Shown here piece after piece: positions 7,939 through 15,986 of a DNA stretch of 64,000 nucleotides. Position 1 is the stretch's first letter. Every line of letters begins with the position of its first letter. Below the pieces are notes generated by a model. That model had not been told where the DNA came from. It saw nothing but the letters and a program-made list of their open reading frames with translations, and did not search any database. The stretch lies in assembly GCF_051201015.1 (NCBI RefSeq), contig NZ_JBPEHI010000001.1; one strand, given 5' to 3'. The DNA is from Petrimonas sulfuriphila (lineage in GTDB: Bacteria > Bacteroidota > Bacteroidia > Bacteroidales > Dysgonomonadaceae). A program made the position numbers and the translations under genes.

Positions 7939-8631
7939 ATGAAATATAAAAACCTTTTTATCGATCTGGACGATACCCTGTGGGATATTCACCAAAACGG
8001 CAAGGAATGCCTGGAAGAGATTTATTCGGATTACGGTTACAATAGGTTTTATCCTACGTTCGATGATTACTACAACGTTTATATGCCATCCAATCATCAT
8101 CTGTGGAACTTATACCGTCTGGGTGAAATAAGAAAGGAAGAACTGATTGTGGAACGTTTTCTGGTTCCGGTCAGGAAGTTTGGAATCAATGATCCGGGAT
8201 ATGCCAAATCGTTGAGCGACGATTTTTTGGAGCGTACCACCCGAAAAACAAAGCTGATCGACGGCACCTTGGATCTTCTGGATTATCTGAGGCCGAAATA
8301 CCGGATGCACATACTCAGCAACGGGTTTCGTGAAGTTCAGTTTAAGAAAATTGAGAACTCGGGTTTGCAGCCCTATTTCGATAAAATTATTCTTTCGGAA
8401 GATGCAGGGGTGAATAAACCGCATCCCGGTATTTTCACTTACGCACTGAAAAATACCAACTCCCGCCGGAACGAAACCCTGATGATTGGCGACAGTTGGG
8501 ATGCAGATATTGCAGGAGCACAAAAGAGCCGTATCGCACAAATCTGGTTTAATCCGGCGAATCTTTCATCCGACGGGTTTGAACCAACCTACACTGTGGA
8601 AATGCTGGAAGAGATAAAAGAGTTGTTGTAG
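7939..8631 (+). CDS. YjjG-type HAD pyrimidine nucleotidase
   Basis: This 230-residue HAD subfamily IA phosphatase has motif I DLDDT (9-13), motif II HILSNGFREVQ, the Lys region GVNKPHP and motif III GDSWDADIAGA. The pattern FIDLDDTLWD plus NGF after motif II fits YjjG family 5'-nucleotidases, which dephosphorylate noncanonical pyrimidine nucleotides. Substrate specificity is not provable from sequence. I chose the ATG before KYKNLF; an in-frame TTG 12 nt upstream is less likely. The stop lies 2 nt from the stop of the convergent arginine deiminase gene. Confidence 0.85.
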   Translation: MKYKNLFIDLDDTLWDIHQNGKECLEEIYSDYGYNRFYPTFDDYYNVYMPSNHHLWNLYRLGEIRKEELIVERFLVPVRKFGINDPGYAKSLSDDFLERTTRKTKLIDGTLDLLDYLRPKYRMHILSNGFREVQFKKIENSGLQPYFDKIILSEDAGVNKPHPGIFTYALKNTNSRRNETLMIGDSWDADIAGAQKSRIAQIWFNPANLSSDGFEPTYTVEMLEEIKELL

Positions 8632-8633
8632 TT

Positions 8634-9890
8634 TTACTGCCTCCTTAGTGGCATGGTCATGCATCTCGGCCCTCCGCCTCCACGCGGAAGTTCGGATCCA
8701 TCCAGTGTAACCACACATTTCACGGACGTTTCCATATCGAATCTTCCGCTTATCACATCGTCGGCCCGTACAATTTCAAATCCCTTTTTATTTAATTCTT
8801 CCAACGTGTTAATGTTTCGGGCATACGAAATTACTTTGCCGGGTGCGATTGCCAGAAAATTGGCTCCGCTGTGCCATTGTTCCCGCTCTTGGTCCCAGTC
8901 GTCGGCCCTTCCACCACAAATGACCGGTTCGACCTCCATGCCTAGTTTCTTTAGTGCTGCCGGGATATTGTTCATGGGTGCGATTTTAACTACTTTCCCG
9001 TTTTCGATCTGGATGTGTACGGTTTTGTAGGGATTGCTGTTTAATATCAGAGGTTTATAAACCATGGCGGTATTTTTGTCTAGAAAGGTGAAAGCCATGT
9101 CCAAATGGATAAACGATTCGGGTGTTTCCGGTAATTGTTGAACAATAACATGTCTTTTGCTGAGCTTTTCCCTGCACAGCTCCTGAATCAATAGATCGAT
9201 GGCTTGGGGACTGGTGCGTGCTCCGCTTCCGATTAACAGCACATCTTCACGTGCGACCAATACATCGCCCCCCTCTATTTTCACGGAGGGGTTGTTTTGT
9301 GAAGCATCATACATGTTAGTGATCTTGCCGTTGAAAAACAACCCGCTATTGAAAATCGCATCCATGATAAACGATTCTCTCATGCGCACCGCATTGGCCA
9401 TCTTACAAACCAACGAGGTGTTGCCAATGGTTACCGATGTGTCGCGCGTAAAATAAAAATTGTATAAGGGCTGCAACGCATAATACTCTTCTTTCAGAAA
9501 GTCGGTCAGGGTCTTTACCTGCATCGGAAGCCCTTCAATCAATATTTTTGTTAACTGGGATGAGGATAATTCCAGGAGATAATCGAAATAATCTTCTACC
9601 TGTTCCGTCACACAGATTTTTTGAAGCAACGATAATCGTTGCCCGGGAATTTCCAGCACTTTTTCAAGCAGGTCGGAAACTTTATATACTAAAGAAGTTT
9701 TTTCCAGTACACCTTTTAACTGGGCATATTCTTTTTGTGCGATAGAGAGGTTAAGGATGTCGCTGTAGAGTGCCCGCTGAGCATTTTTTGGTGTCATGTT
9801 TTCCACTTCAGGACCCGGATAGTGCAACATTACCGCTTCCAACTTTCCGATTTCCGATTGAACGTTTAAGGTGAGTTTGCTCGTAGACAT
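8634..9890 (-). CDS. arcA: Arginine deiminase
   Basis: This 418-residue cytoplasmic guanidino-group-modifying enzyme hydrolyses arginine to citrulline and ammonia. Active-site blocks are in place: FTRD (147-150), EGGD (206-209), HLDM (262-265) and the C-terminal GGGGPRCMTMP with nucleophile Cys410. Length matches the family. The usual ADI-pathway partners (ornithine carbamoyltransferase, carbamate kinase, arginine/ornithine antiporter) are not adjacent. Instead the gene is divergent from a COG2403-type P-loop protein. A TATTTTTG promoter element lies about 30 nt upstream. Confidence 0.93.
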   Translation of the reverse strand: MSTSKLTLNVQSEIGKLEAVMLHYPGPEVENMTPKNAQRALYSDILNLSIAQKEYAQLKGVLEKTSLVYKVSDLLEKVLEIPGQRLSLLQKICVTEQVEDYFDYLLELSSSQLTKILIEGLPMQVKTLTDFLKEEYYALQPLYNFYFTRDTSVTIGNTSLVCKMANAVRMRESFIMDAIFNSGLFFNGKITNMYDASQNNPSVKIEGGDVLVAREDVLLIGSGARTSPQAIDLLIQELCREKLSKRHVIVQQLPETPESFIHLDMAFTFLDKNTAMVYKPLILNSNPYKTVHIQIENGKVVKIAPMNNIPAALKKLGMEVEPVICGGRADDWDQEREQWHSGANFLAIAPGKVISYARNINTLEELNKKGFEIVRADDVISGRFDMETSVKCVVTLDGSELPRGGGGPRCMTMPLRRQ

Positions 9891-9915
9891 AATACGTAAG
9901 ATTTGATTTAAAACA

Positions 9916-9923
9916 CAAAAATA
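9916..9923 (-). promoter_or_regulatory. Predicted -7 element for arcA
   Basis: The minus strand reads TATTTTTG, a full TAnnTTTG match, about 26 nt upstream of the arcA start codon. Confidence 0.45.
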
Positions 9924-9951
9924 GTAAAATTTAAGTTATCCTGTTTTTTAG

Positions 9952-9995
9952 ACACGTGTATTTTTATAATTGAAAGCTTTCAGTATGTCAGACAT
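9952..9995. promoter_or_regulatory. Cluster of three short palindromes between arcA and the COG2403 gene
   Basis: The 204-nt divergent region contains ACACGTGT (9952-9959), TGAAAGCTTTCA (9971-9982) and ATGTC-A-GACAT (9985-9995) within 44 nt. It lies between the outward-facing promoter elements of the two genes. Such a cluster is a reasonable place for shared regulator binding, but no regulator gene is nearby and short palindromes occur by chance in AT-rich DNA. Confidence 0.3.
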
Positions 9996-10052
9996 GAGTT
10001 GTCGTTTTGAAAAAAACAAACCGAATAATTATCTTTTTGATAAAAATTATTA

Positions 10053-10060
10053 TACCTTTG
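10053..10060 (+). promoter_or_regulatory. Predicted -7 element for the COG2403-type gene
   Basis: TACCTTTG is a perfect TAnnTTTG match about 35 nt before the ATG. The nearest TTTG upstream (10036-10039) is too close for a normal -33 spacing. Confidence 0.5.
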
Positions 10061-10094
10061 TTTCAGAGAATTAACTCATTTAATCTTCATTGTT

Positions 10095-11435
10095 ATGAAA
10101 AGAAATGCCATTATCATTGGAGCTGCCGGAAGGGACTTCCATAATTTCAACACATTTTTCAGGAAGAATAAGGATTACCGTGTGGTTGCTTTTACAGCAG
10201 CACAGATTCCGTATATCGACGGAAGGGTTTATCCTGCCGTTCTCGCGGGAAAAGAACTTTATCCGGAAGGAATCCCCATTGTGCTGGAATCTGAATTGCC
10301 GGCGTTGATCAAAGAGAAAAAAATACACGACTGCATTTTTTCATACAGCGACGTGCCTTATCCGAAATTGATGCACTTGAGTGCGGTGGTAAACGCAGCT
10401 GGAGCGAACTTTGTTTTGCTGGGGCCGAATGAAACCATGCTTACGAGTACTAAGCCTGTGATAGCTGTTGTTGCTACACGCACGGGGTGTGGTAAGTCTC
10501 AGACTTCTAGAGCTGTAGTGGAAAACCTGATAAAGCGTGGGTTAAAAGTGATCGTCGTACGCCATCCGATGCCGTACGGTGACTTGGCGGCCCAGGCTGT
10601 GCAACGATTTGCCACGGTGGAAGATTTGAAAAAGCACAAATGCACCGTCGAAGAAATGGAGGAATATGAACCCCATGTGGTCAGGGGTAACGTTATTTAC
10701 GCAGGCGTCGATTACGAAAGGATTTTGCGGCGGGCTGAGGAAGACCCCGATGGTTGCGACGTGATTTTGTGGGACGGCGGGAACAACGACTTCTCGTTTT
10801 TTAAACCCGATCTTACCATCACCGTGGCCGATCCGCATCGTGCCGGAGCCGAAGTGAACTATTACCCCGGGGAAGTGAATTTAAGGCTTGCCGACGCAGT
10901 AGTCATCAATAAAATGGATACGGCCTCTCCGGAAGGTGTCCGGACTGTTCGTGAGAACATTGCCAGGGTAAATCCTGCAGCCATAGTGATCGATGCAGCC
11001 AGTCCTGTTAAAGCAGATAATCCCGGATTAATCCGAGGAAAGCGTTGCCTGATTGTCGAAGATGGGCCAACATTGACTCACGGCGAAATGAAGATCGGTG
11101 CCGGTACCGTTGCGGCACAGAAATACGGATGTGCGGAAGAGGTTGACCCGCGTCCTTTTGTCGTGGGCGAATTAGCAAATACGTTTGCTGCCTATCCCCA
11201 TATCGGCACTATTCTGCCGGCCATGGGTTATAGCGACCGGCAACTGAAGGACCTGGAAACAACCATTAACCGTGCAGATTGCGATACGGTTGTCATTGGC
11301 ACACCCATCGACTTGAATCGGTTGATCCACATTCAGAAGCCCGTTGTTCGGGTTCACTACGATTTGCAGGAAATAGGCACTCCTACGTTGAATGAGGTAT
11401 TGGATGATTTTGTGAAGCGATGTAAGCTGGGATAA
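10095..11435 (+). CDS. COG2403-type predicted GTPase, cyclic 2,3-diphosphoglycerate synthetase-like
   Basis: The 446-residue cytoplasmic protein has an N-terminal Rossmann-like half starting KRNAIIIGAAGRDFHNF and a P-loop half with ATRTGCGKSQTS (127-138). Later blocks are VILWDGGNNDFSFF, the switch-like DPHRAGAE and VVINKMDTAS, where NKMD is a base-recognition-type motif. I recognise it as the family containing archaeal cyclic 2,3-diphosphoglycerate synthetase and its bacterial relatives. The bacterial role is unsettled; related genes often sit near purine-degradation or carbamate/arginine catabolism genes. Here it is divergent from arginine deiminase, which is consistent with nitrogen-compound catabolism (inference). 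Confidence 0.75.
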   Translation: MKRNAIIIGAAGRDFHNFNTFFRKNKDYRVVAFTAAQIPYIDGRVYPAVLAGKELYPEGIPIVLESELPALIKEKKIHDCIFSYSDVPYPKLMHLSAVVNAAGANFVLLGPNETMLTSTKPVIAVVATRTGCGKSQTSRAVVENLIKRGLKVIVVRHPMPYGDLAAQAVQRFATVEDLKKHKCTVEEMEEYEPHVVRGNVIYAGVDYERILRRAEEDPDGCDVILWDGGNNDFSFFKPDLTITVADPHRAGAEVNYYPGEVNLRLADAVVINKMDTASPEGVRTVRENIARVNPAAIVIDAASPVKADNPGLIRGKRCLIVEDGPTLTHGEMKIGAGTVAAQKYGCAEEVDPRPFVVGELANTFAAYPHIGTILPAMGYSDRQLKDLETTINRADCDTVVIGTPIDLNRLIHIQKPVVRVHYDLQEIGTPTLNEVLDDFVKRCKLG

Positions 11436-11459
11436 AGGGTTTGCCGGGGGCGGGCCTGT

Positions 11460-11966
11460 TTAACTGAGGTGTTCCTTCAACGATTCCACCCACTTTTCGA
11501 TGCGTTCGTCGGTGAGGTCGGCGTCGTTGTCTTCATCCAGCGGTAATCCCACAAAAACGCCGTTTTTTAATGCCCTGGAGTAATCGAATTGGTAGCCGTC
11601 GGGAGAAACTTCACCAACTGTTGTTGCTCCTTTTTCCGAAACTGTTTCGTACAAAATACCCATCGCATCCACGAAAGAATCGGGATAAATGAATGAGTCG
11701 CCCAACCCGAAAAGAGCAACTGTTTTCCCCGTCAGGTCCATTTTTTCCAGCTTGTGGTAGAAATCAGACCAGTCATCCTGCAAATCCTTTACTCCCCAGG
11801 TCGAAATGCCGAGGATAAGTACATCGTTGGAATGAAAAGCTTCTTCATCACCGTCGTAAATGTCGATCAGGGCGGGAGAGTATTCCGATAGTCTTTCAGC
11901 GATTTTCTCAGCGGCTCTCTTTGTGTTTTCGGTGCTGGAGCCGTATATAATTGCAATTGACTTCAT
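11460..11966 (-). CDS. fldA: Flavodoxin (long chain)
   Basis: A 168-residue FMN-binding electron carrier. The N-terminal strand and phosphate loop read IAIIYGSSTENTKRAAE. The flavin-contacting loops are ILGISTWGVKDLQDDW and GLGDSFIYPDSF, and the C-terminal LTDERIEKWVESL is typical. Length and the roughly 20-residue insertion before the last strand indicate a long-chain flavodoxin. It would serve as a low-potential donor in the anaerobic cytoplasm. It is convergent with the COG2403-type gene, and a TAACTTTG promoter element lies about 30 nt upstream. Confidence 0.9.
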   Translation of the reverse strand: MKSIAIIYGSSTENTKRAAEKIAERLSEYSPALIDIYDGDEEAFHSNDVLILGISTWGVKDLQDDWSDFYHKLEKMDLTGKTVALFGLGDSFIYPDSFVDAMGILYETVSEKGATTVGEVSPDGYQFDYSRALKNGVFVGLPLDEDNDADLTDERIEKWVESLKEHLS

Positions 11967-11994
11967 AAGCTTATGTGATTAAAAAATGATTTTG

Positions 11995-12002
11995 CAAAGT
12001 TA
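11995..12002 (-). promoter_or_regulatory. Predicted -7 element for flavodoxin
   Basis: The minus strand reads TAACTTTG, matching TAnnTTTG, about 29 nt upstream of the flavodoxin ATG. Confidence 0.45.
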
Positions 12003-12054
12003 ACATTTAGTTTCATATCCGCAAACAGAAAGAAATTTATACCCGGGAGCAAGA

Positions 12055-12086
12055 AAGCGTACTGCGGTTTTAGCCGCAGTGCGCTT
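12055..12086 (-). terminator. Hairpin at end of the sus-like operon
   Basis: Arms AAGCGTACTGCGG (12055-12067) and CCGCAGTGCGCTT (12074-12086) pair over 13 positions with one mismatch around a 6-nt loop. They lie 33 nt past the stop of the last amylase gene in its direction of transcription. The following bases are only moderately T-rich (CTTTCTTGC). Confidence 0.6.
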
Positions 12087-12118
12087 TTGCAGATTTCCTT
12101 TTCTGTGAATAGTTTTGG

Positions 12119-14035
12119 TTACGGTGCAAACGTGGAATATATCCTGAAACTATTGGCGGGAATAGCAATGTTCATCGTTGAAGAGGTTGCGTTCAGAGTT
12201 TCCGGACTGTTCATGTAATTGTACCATGTCCCTGTCTTCGGGAAAGTGGTTGACGCGGTTATGGCTGCGTTTGTGAAATTGCCAACAACAACTATCTGCT
12301 TGCTGTTTCCGAACGAGGAAAGGGTGAGAAAACGGCCTTGCTCCCAGAAAGATTCGGTCACTTGCCAGTTAAGGTTGGCGGTGGAGCTGAACAGTTCGGG
12401 ATGATCATGTCGCAGGTTGATCAGGAGGGAATAAGTCGTGTGGAGTTGCTTCCGTTCGGGTACGTCAACGTAATTCCAACGAACGGGTTTCTTTCCGGTA
12501 CGTCCGTTATAATCGATATTTACGTCGTACCCCAATTCGCCGAACTGCCATATCATTTTAGGTCCTGGAACGGTAAAGAAAAAAGCCGCGTTGGTTTCCA
12601 GCCTTTTCATCCTGGCGTTTAAATCGGTTTTTATTGGATCAATACCCCATTGAACCTGTTTGTATGCGAGACGCTCTTCGTCGTGACTCTCCATGTAGCT
12701 AACCAGGCTGTTTGCTGGACGTGAAGCATTGTAGTATGTGCCCGACAAATCAGAATTGTCTGTTTTATAGCCCATTGCCGTTTGGCCATACTGCCAGTTC
12801 ATGTTTCTCCAAACCATCATTCCAGCGTTTGCCAGTTCGGTTTCTTCGCGGTTGTCGGCAAAATGTTCCAAGATTACCAGGGCTTCAGATTTCACATTCT
12901 TGATGACTGCGTTGTATTCTTTCAGAATAGCAATGCGCGATGCATCGTAGTTTCCGGCAGTAGCTTCAGAACTCTGGTTCTGAGTAAACCCTTTGGTAAG
13001 GTCAAACCGGAAACCGTCGATGTTGTATTCTTCCAGCAGAAATTCCAGGTTTCGTTTTACGAATTTTCTGACCAATTCGGACTGGTGGTTGAAGTCGTGA
13101 AAAACAGAGTAGGGATGGGGTGCATTCACATTGAAATAAGGGTTGTTAGCCGAGGTTTTATTGTTTTTTACGTCCCACCATATTCTCGCAAAGGGATTGG
13201 CTCCGGTGGCGTGATTATACACAACGTCGAAGAGTACGGCAATACCCCGTTTGTGGCATTCATCGATAAACTGTTTGTACATCCGGTCGGTACCGTAGGC
13301 TTTGTCCAGAGCGAAAAAGAAGGCCGGATTGTAGCCCCAGCTGTCGTTTCCATCGAATTCCTGCACCGGCATAAGTTCGATGGCGTTTACTCCCAGATCT
13401 TTTAAATAATCCAATTTCTGAATGGCTCCGCTGATATTCCCCTGTTCCGTGAAATCCCTCAGCAGCAGTTCATAGATTACCAGGTTATCTGTTGGTGGTG
13501 TTGTAAAGTCGGTAACTTGCCAGTTATAGGTGTCGGGACGGGTATTGAAAACGGAAACAATTCCGTTCCCTTTTGGCGGATATATTTTATTATCGGGATA
13601 GGTGCTTGAGGAGATGAATGGATCGTTATAGGGGTCGAGTATCTTGCGTGAATAGGGATCGGCAACATAGACCGTTTCTCCGGTTTTTGTCCCTAAATAA
13701 TACTGAAAAGCATATTCTTTAGCTGGATCCAATCCAGAGACTGTTAACCACCAACATCCGGAGGCATCGTCTCTGTTCATCTGTGATTTTTCGTCTTTTG
13801 TAGGTTCCCAATTGTTGAAATCCCCAATAACGTGGGCAAAGTCTTTGTGGACGCCATTTTTATCTTTGTCGTACAAGACAAAGGTTACCGTGGAGTTATT
13901 TATGATGTTAATTCCTTCACTTACTTTTGCCGGCAGAGGTAACTTCTTGATTGGTTCCGGCCGGGGAATGTCATCTTTACATGAGATTGCCAATAGAAGG
14001 AGAGAAATAAAAACGGCTTTGCTTAATGTTTTCAT
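12119..14035 (-). CDS. GH13 alpha-amylase-family lipoprotein (SusG/pullulanase-like role)
   Basis: The 638-residue protein has a lipoprotein signal (LLLAISC, Cys19), an N-terminal E-set/CBM48-like domain (about 50-135) and a GH13 barrel. Catalytic residues are Asp345 in GFRFDLTKGF and Glu390 in VILEHF, with the third acid in ESHDEER (Asp452). The E-set plus barrel layout resembles pullulanase/glycogen-debranching GH13 enzymes more than SusG itself. As a lipoprotein at the end of a susCDE operon, it probably cuts alpha-glucans at the cell surface. I chose the ATG before KTLSKAVF. An upstream in-frame TTG would overlap the stop of the preceding gene by 3 nt. Confidence 0.85.
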   Translation of the reverse strand: MKTLSKAVFISLLLLAISCKDDIPRPEPIKKLPLPAKVSEGINIINNSTVTFVLYDKDKNGVHKDFAHVIGDFNNWEPTKDEKSQMNRDDASGCWWLTVSGLDPAKEYAFQYYLGTKTGETVYVADPYSRKILDPYNDPFISSSTYPDNKIYPPKGNGIVSVFNTRPDTYNWQVTDFTTPPTDNLVIYELLLRDFTEQGNISGAIQKLDYLKDLGVNAIELMPVQEFDGNDSWGYNPAFFFALDKAYGTDRMYKQFIDECHKRGIAVLFDVVYNHATGANPFARIWWDVKNNKTSANNPYFNVNAPHPYSVFHDFNHQSELVRKFVKRNLEFLLEEYNIDGFRFDLTKGFTQNQSSEATAGNYDASRIAILKEYNAVIKNVKSEALVILEHFADNREETELANAGMMVWRNMNWQYGQTAMGYKTDNSDLSGTYYNASRPANSLVSYMESHDEERLAYKQVQWGIDPIKTDLNARMKRLETNAAFFFTVPGPKMIWQFGELGYDVNIDYNGRTGKKPVRWNYVDVPERKQLHTTYSLLINLRHDHPELFSSTANLNWQVTESFWEQGRFLTLSSFGNSKQIVVVGNFTNAAITASTTFPKTGTWYNYMNSPETLNATSSTMNIAIPANSFRIYSTFAP

Positions 14036-14061
14036 ATTAAAATGTTTTGTTTCCTTATTTC

Positions 14062-15915
14062 TCAACTTGGACTGTTTGTCTGCCCCTCTGCCACAATCAC
14101 TTCTTTCGGACCCAGCTTCAGTGTTTTGCCAAAAGACACTGTTTTTCCCGAGATCACATCTTTTCCACTTGTTTTGTTTTGAATTGACTCTCCGTAACGG
14201 TCGAGATTTATTTCCACATCATTCGAGGTCCCGTTCATGAACACCAGTATGCTTTCATCGCCAAGATAACGCTCATAAACGTAAACACCTTTTTGGAGCA
14301 CGTAATGTTTCATCTTGCCTTTGGCAATGACCTTGTTGCCGCGACGCCAGTGAAGTAGCTTGCTGAGAAAGTCGAATGCTTTGTTCTGGAGAGTGTCGCG
14401 TCCCTCTCGGGTAAAATGGTCCGATTTATCACCGAGCCATCCGCCCGGCATATCGCGACGGATATCTCCGTCACTGAGGCTTTTGTTACCGTTCATCAGC
14501 AGTTCGGTGCCGTAGTAGATCTGCGGTGTGCCGGGCATGGTGAGCAGGAACGTGATTGCTTGCTTCCAGCCGGAGAGATTCTCTGGATACTTTTTCAGGA
14601 AGCGGTCGGTATCGTGGTTGTCTAGGAACCGCAGCACGTTGTAGATATCCGGATAGATAAAGTCGTAGGTCATGTGGTCGTAGATACCGTGCAGCCCCCC
14701 ATTCCATTCGGTAGTCTCTTCAACGAAGGCTGTGTGCGACAGTCCCATAAAGCGGAAGTCCATCACTGATTTGAGGTTTGTATTATCACGGTTGTTCAGT
14801 TTGCTGTCTTTCTGCCAGAATGCTGTTCCGATGGGATTGTTCAGCCATGCTTCTCCCACGATATTGTAGGTCGGATATTCTTTGTAGACAGCGTTACACC
14901 AGTCGACCATCATCTCGTAGTCAGCATAAGGATAGGTATCCTGTCGGATGCCATCCACGCCGGAGTATTCGATCCACCAGATGCTGTTCTGGATGAGGTA
15001 TTTTGCTACGTGGCGGTTGCGCTGGTTCAGGTCGGGCATGGAGGGCACGAACCATCCGTCCACCATCTTGCTTCTGTCGTACTCCGATGCGTAGGGATCG
15101 AAGTACATCTCCTTCATGTGGGAGGTCTGTACATACTCTCCCAGGTTATTGAACCAGTCGGGTGAGGGAACTTCTTTTAACCAGGGGTGGTCGCTCCCGC
15201 AGTGGTTGAAAATCATGTCCATCACTACCTTCATCCCTTTGTCATGGGCATCGCTGATTAGCTGACGATACTCCTCGTTGCTGCCGAAGCGGGGGTCTAC
15301 TCGGTAGTAGTCGGTTGTGGCGTAACCATGGTAGGAACCGCCCTCCATGTCGTTCTCCAGCACCGGGTTAAGCCAGATGGCAGTCACCCCCAGATCGGAA
15401 AGGTAGCCGAGACGGTCGGAGATTCCTTTCAGGTCACCTCCGTGGCGGGCATTGGGGTCGTTGCGGTCCACCCTATAGCCGGTACGCATCGGGATCTGAT
15501 CGTTTGTGGGGTTACCGTTGGCAAACCGGTCCGGCATAATCAGGTAGAGCACATCTGATGGGCCGAAACTTTCAATAGCCATACGTTGCGGATCGCGTGG
15601 TTTCAGTTCGTAGTTGTACGTGATCTTCTTTTTTCCTTCGGTAAAAACGATTTCGAACTTTTGCGGAGCACTGTCAGAAATATCTAAGTACAAAATCTGA
15701 TAGTTGGGGTTTTCAAGCGTTACCGCCTCTTTCAGGTATACATCTTTTGCCGTAACCGAAACCTTATATGAGGCGATATCCTTGCCCGAAATCATCAGTT
15801 GTAGCTCTGGCTCCTGCAAGCCGGACCACCAGGAGGCGGGTTCGACCTTTATTTGTTGCGCCTGAAGCACGAGCGACGCGAAAAAGGTAAGAAAGGTGAA
15901 AATTCTTTTTTTCAT
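14062..15915 (-). CDS. Periplasmic GH13 neopullulanase/cyclomaltodextrinase (SusA-like)
   Basis: The 617-residue enzyme has a cleavable signal peptide (first 19 residues, ending LVLQA). An N-terminal beta domain (about 22-110) is typical of cyclomaltodextrinase N-domains. The GH13 barrel then carries the nucleophile Asp326 in DGIRQD, the acid/base Glu355 in VGEAW and His434-Asp435 in LDNHDTDRF. A C-terminal beta domain ends the protein. This is the architecture of Bacteroides SusA, which degrades imported maltooligosaccharides in the periplasm. It sits downstream of susE across a 71-nt gap that contains a strong hairpin. Confidence 0.9.
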   Translation of the reverse strand: MKKRIFTFLTFFASLVLQAQQIKVEPASWWSGLQEPELQLMISGKDIASYKVSVTAKDVYLKEAVTLENPNYQILYLDISDSAPQKFEIVFTEGKKKITYNYELKPRDPQRMAIESFGPSDVLYLIMPDRFANGNPTNDQIPMRTGYRVDRNDPNARHGGDLKGISDRLGYLSDLGVTAIWLNPVLENDMEGGSYHGYATTDYYRVDPRFGSNEEYRQLISDAHDKGMKVVMDMIFNHCGSDHPWLKEVPSPDWFNNLGEYVQTSHMKEMYFDPYASEYDRSKMVDGWFVPSMPDLNQRNRHVAKYLIQNSIWWIEYSGVDGIRQDTYPYADYEMMVDWCNAVYKEYPTYNIVGEAWLNNPIGTAFWQKDSKLNNRDNTNLKSVMDFRFMGLSHTAFVEETTEWNGGLHGIYDHMTYDFIYPDIYNVLRFLDNHDTDRFLKKYPENLSGWKQAITFLLTMPGTPQIYYGTELLMNGNKSLSDGDIRRDMPGGWLGDKSDHFTREGRDTLQNKAFDFLSKLLHWRRGNKVIAKGKMKHYVLQKGVYVYERYLGDESILVFMNGTSNDVEINLDRYGESIQNKTSGKDVISGKTVSFGKTLKLGPKEVIVAEGQTNSPS

Positions 15916-15931
15916 TGCATGAGATAAGCTG

Positions 15932-15970
15932 AAAAGCCTGAGGCTGTTCTGATGAGAGCCTCAGACTTTT
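15932..15970 (-). terminator. Intra-operon hairpin between susE and the amylase genes
   Basis: Left arm AAAAGCCTGAGGCT (15932-15945) and right arm AGCCTCAGACTTTT (15957-15970) pair over 14 positions with one mismatch around an 11-nt loop. Read on the minus strand, the stem is followed by a short run of T. It could act as a partial terminator that lowers amylase expression relative to susCDE, or as an mRNA-stability element. Confidence 0.55.
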
Positions 15971-15986
15971 CGGCAGTTAGTTATTA

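Noticed and set aside
10036..10060. TTTG at 10036-10039 as -33 partner of TACCTTTG
   Set aside because: The spacing of 13 nt is too short for the Bacteroidetes -33/-7 arrangement.
12782..13405. Open frame of 207 codons antisense to the lipoprotein amylase gene
   Set aside because: Overlaps the catalytic region of a clear GH13 gene; no motif and no promoter.
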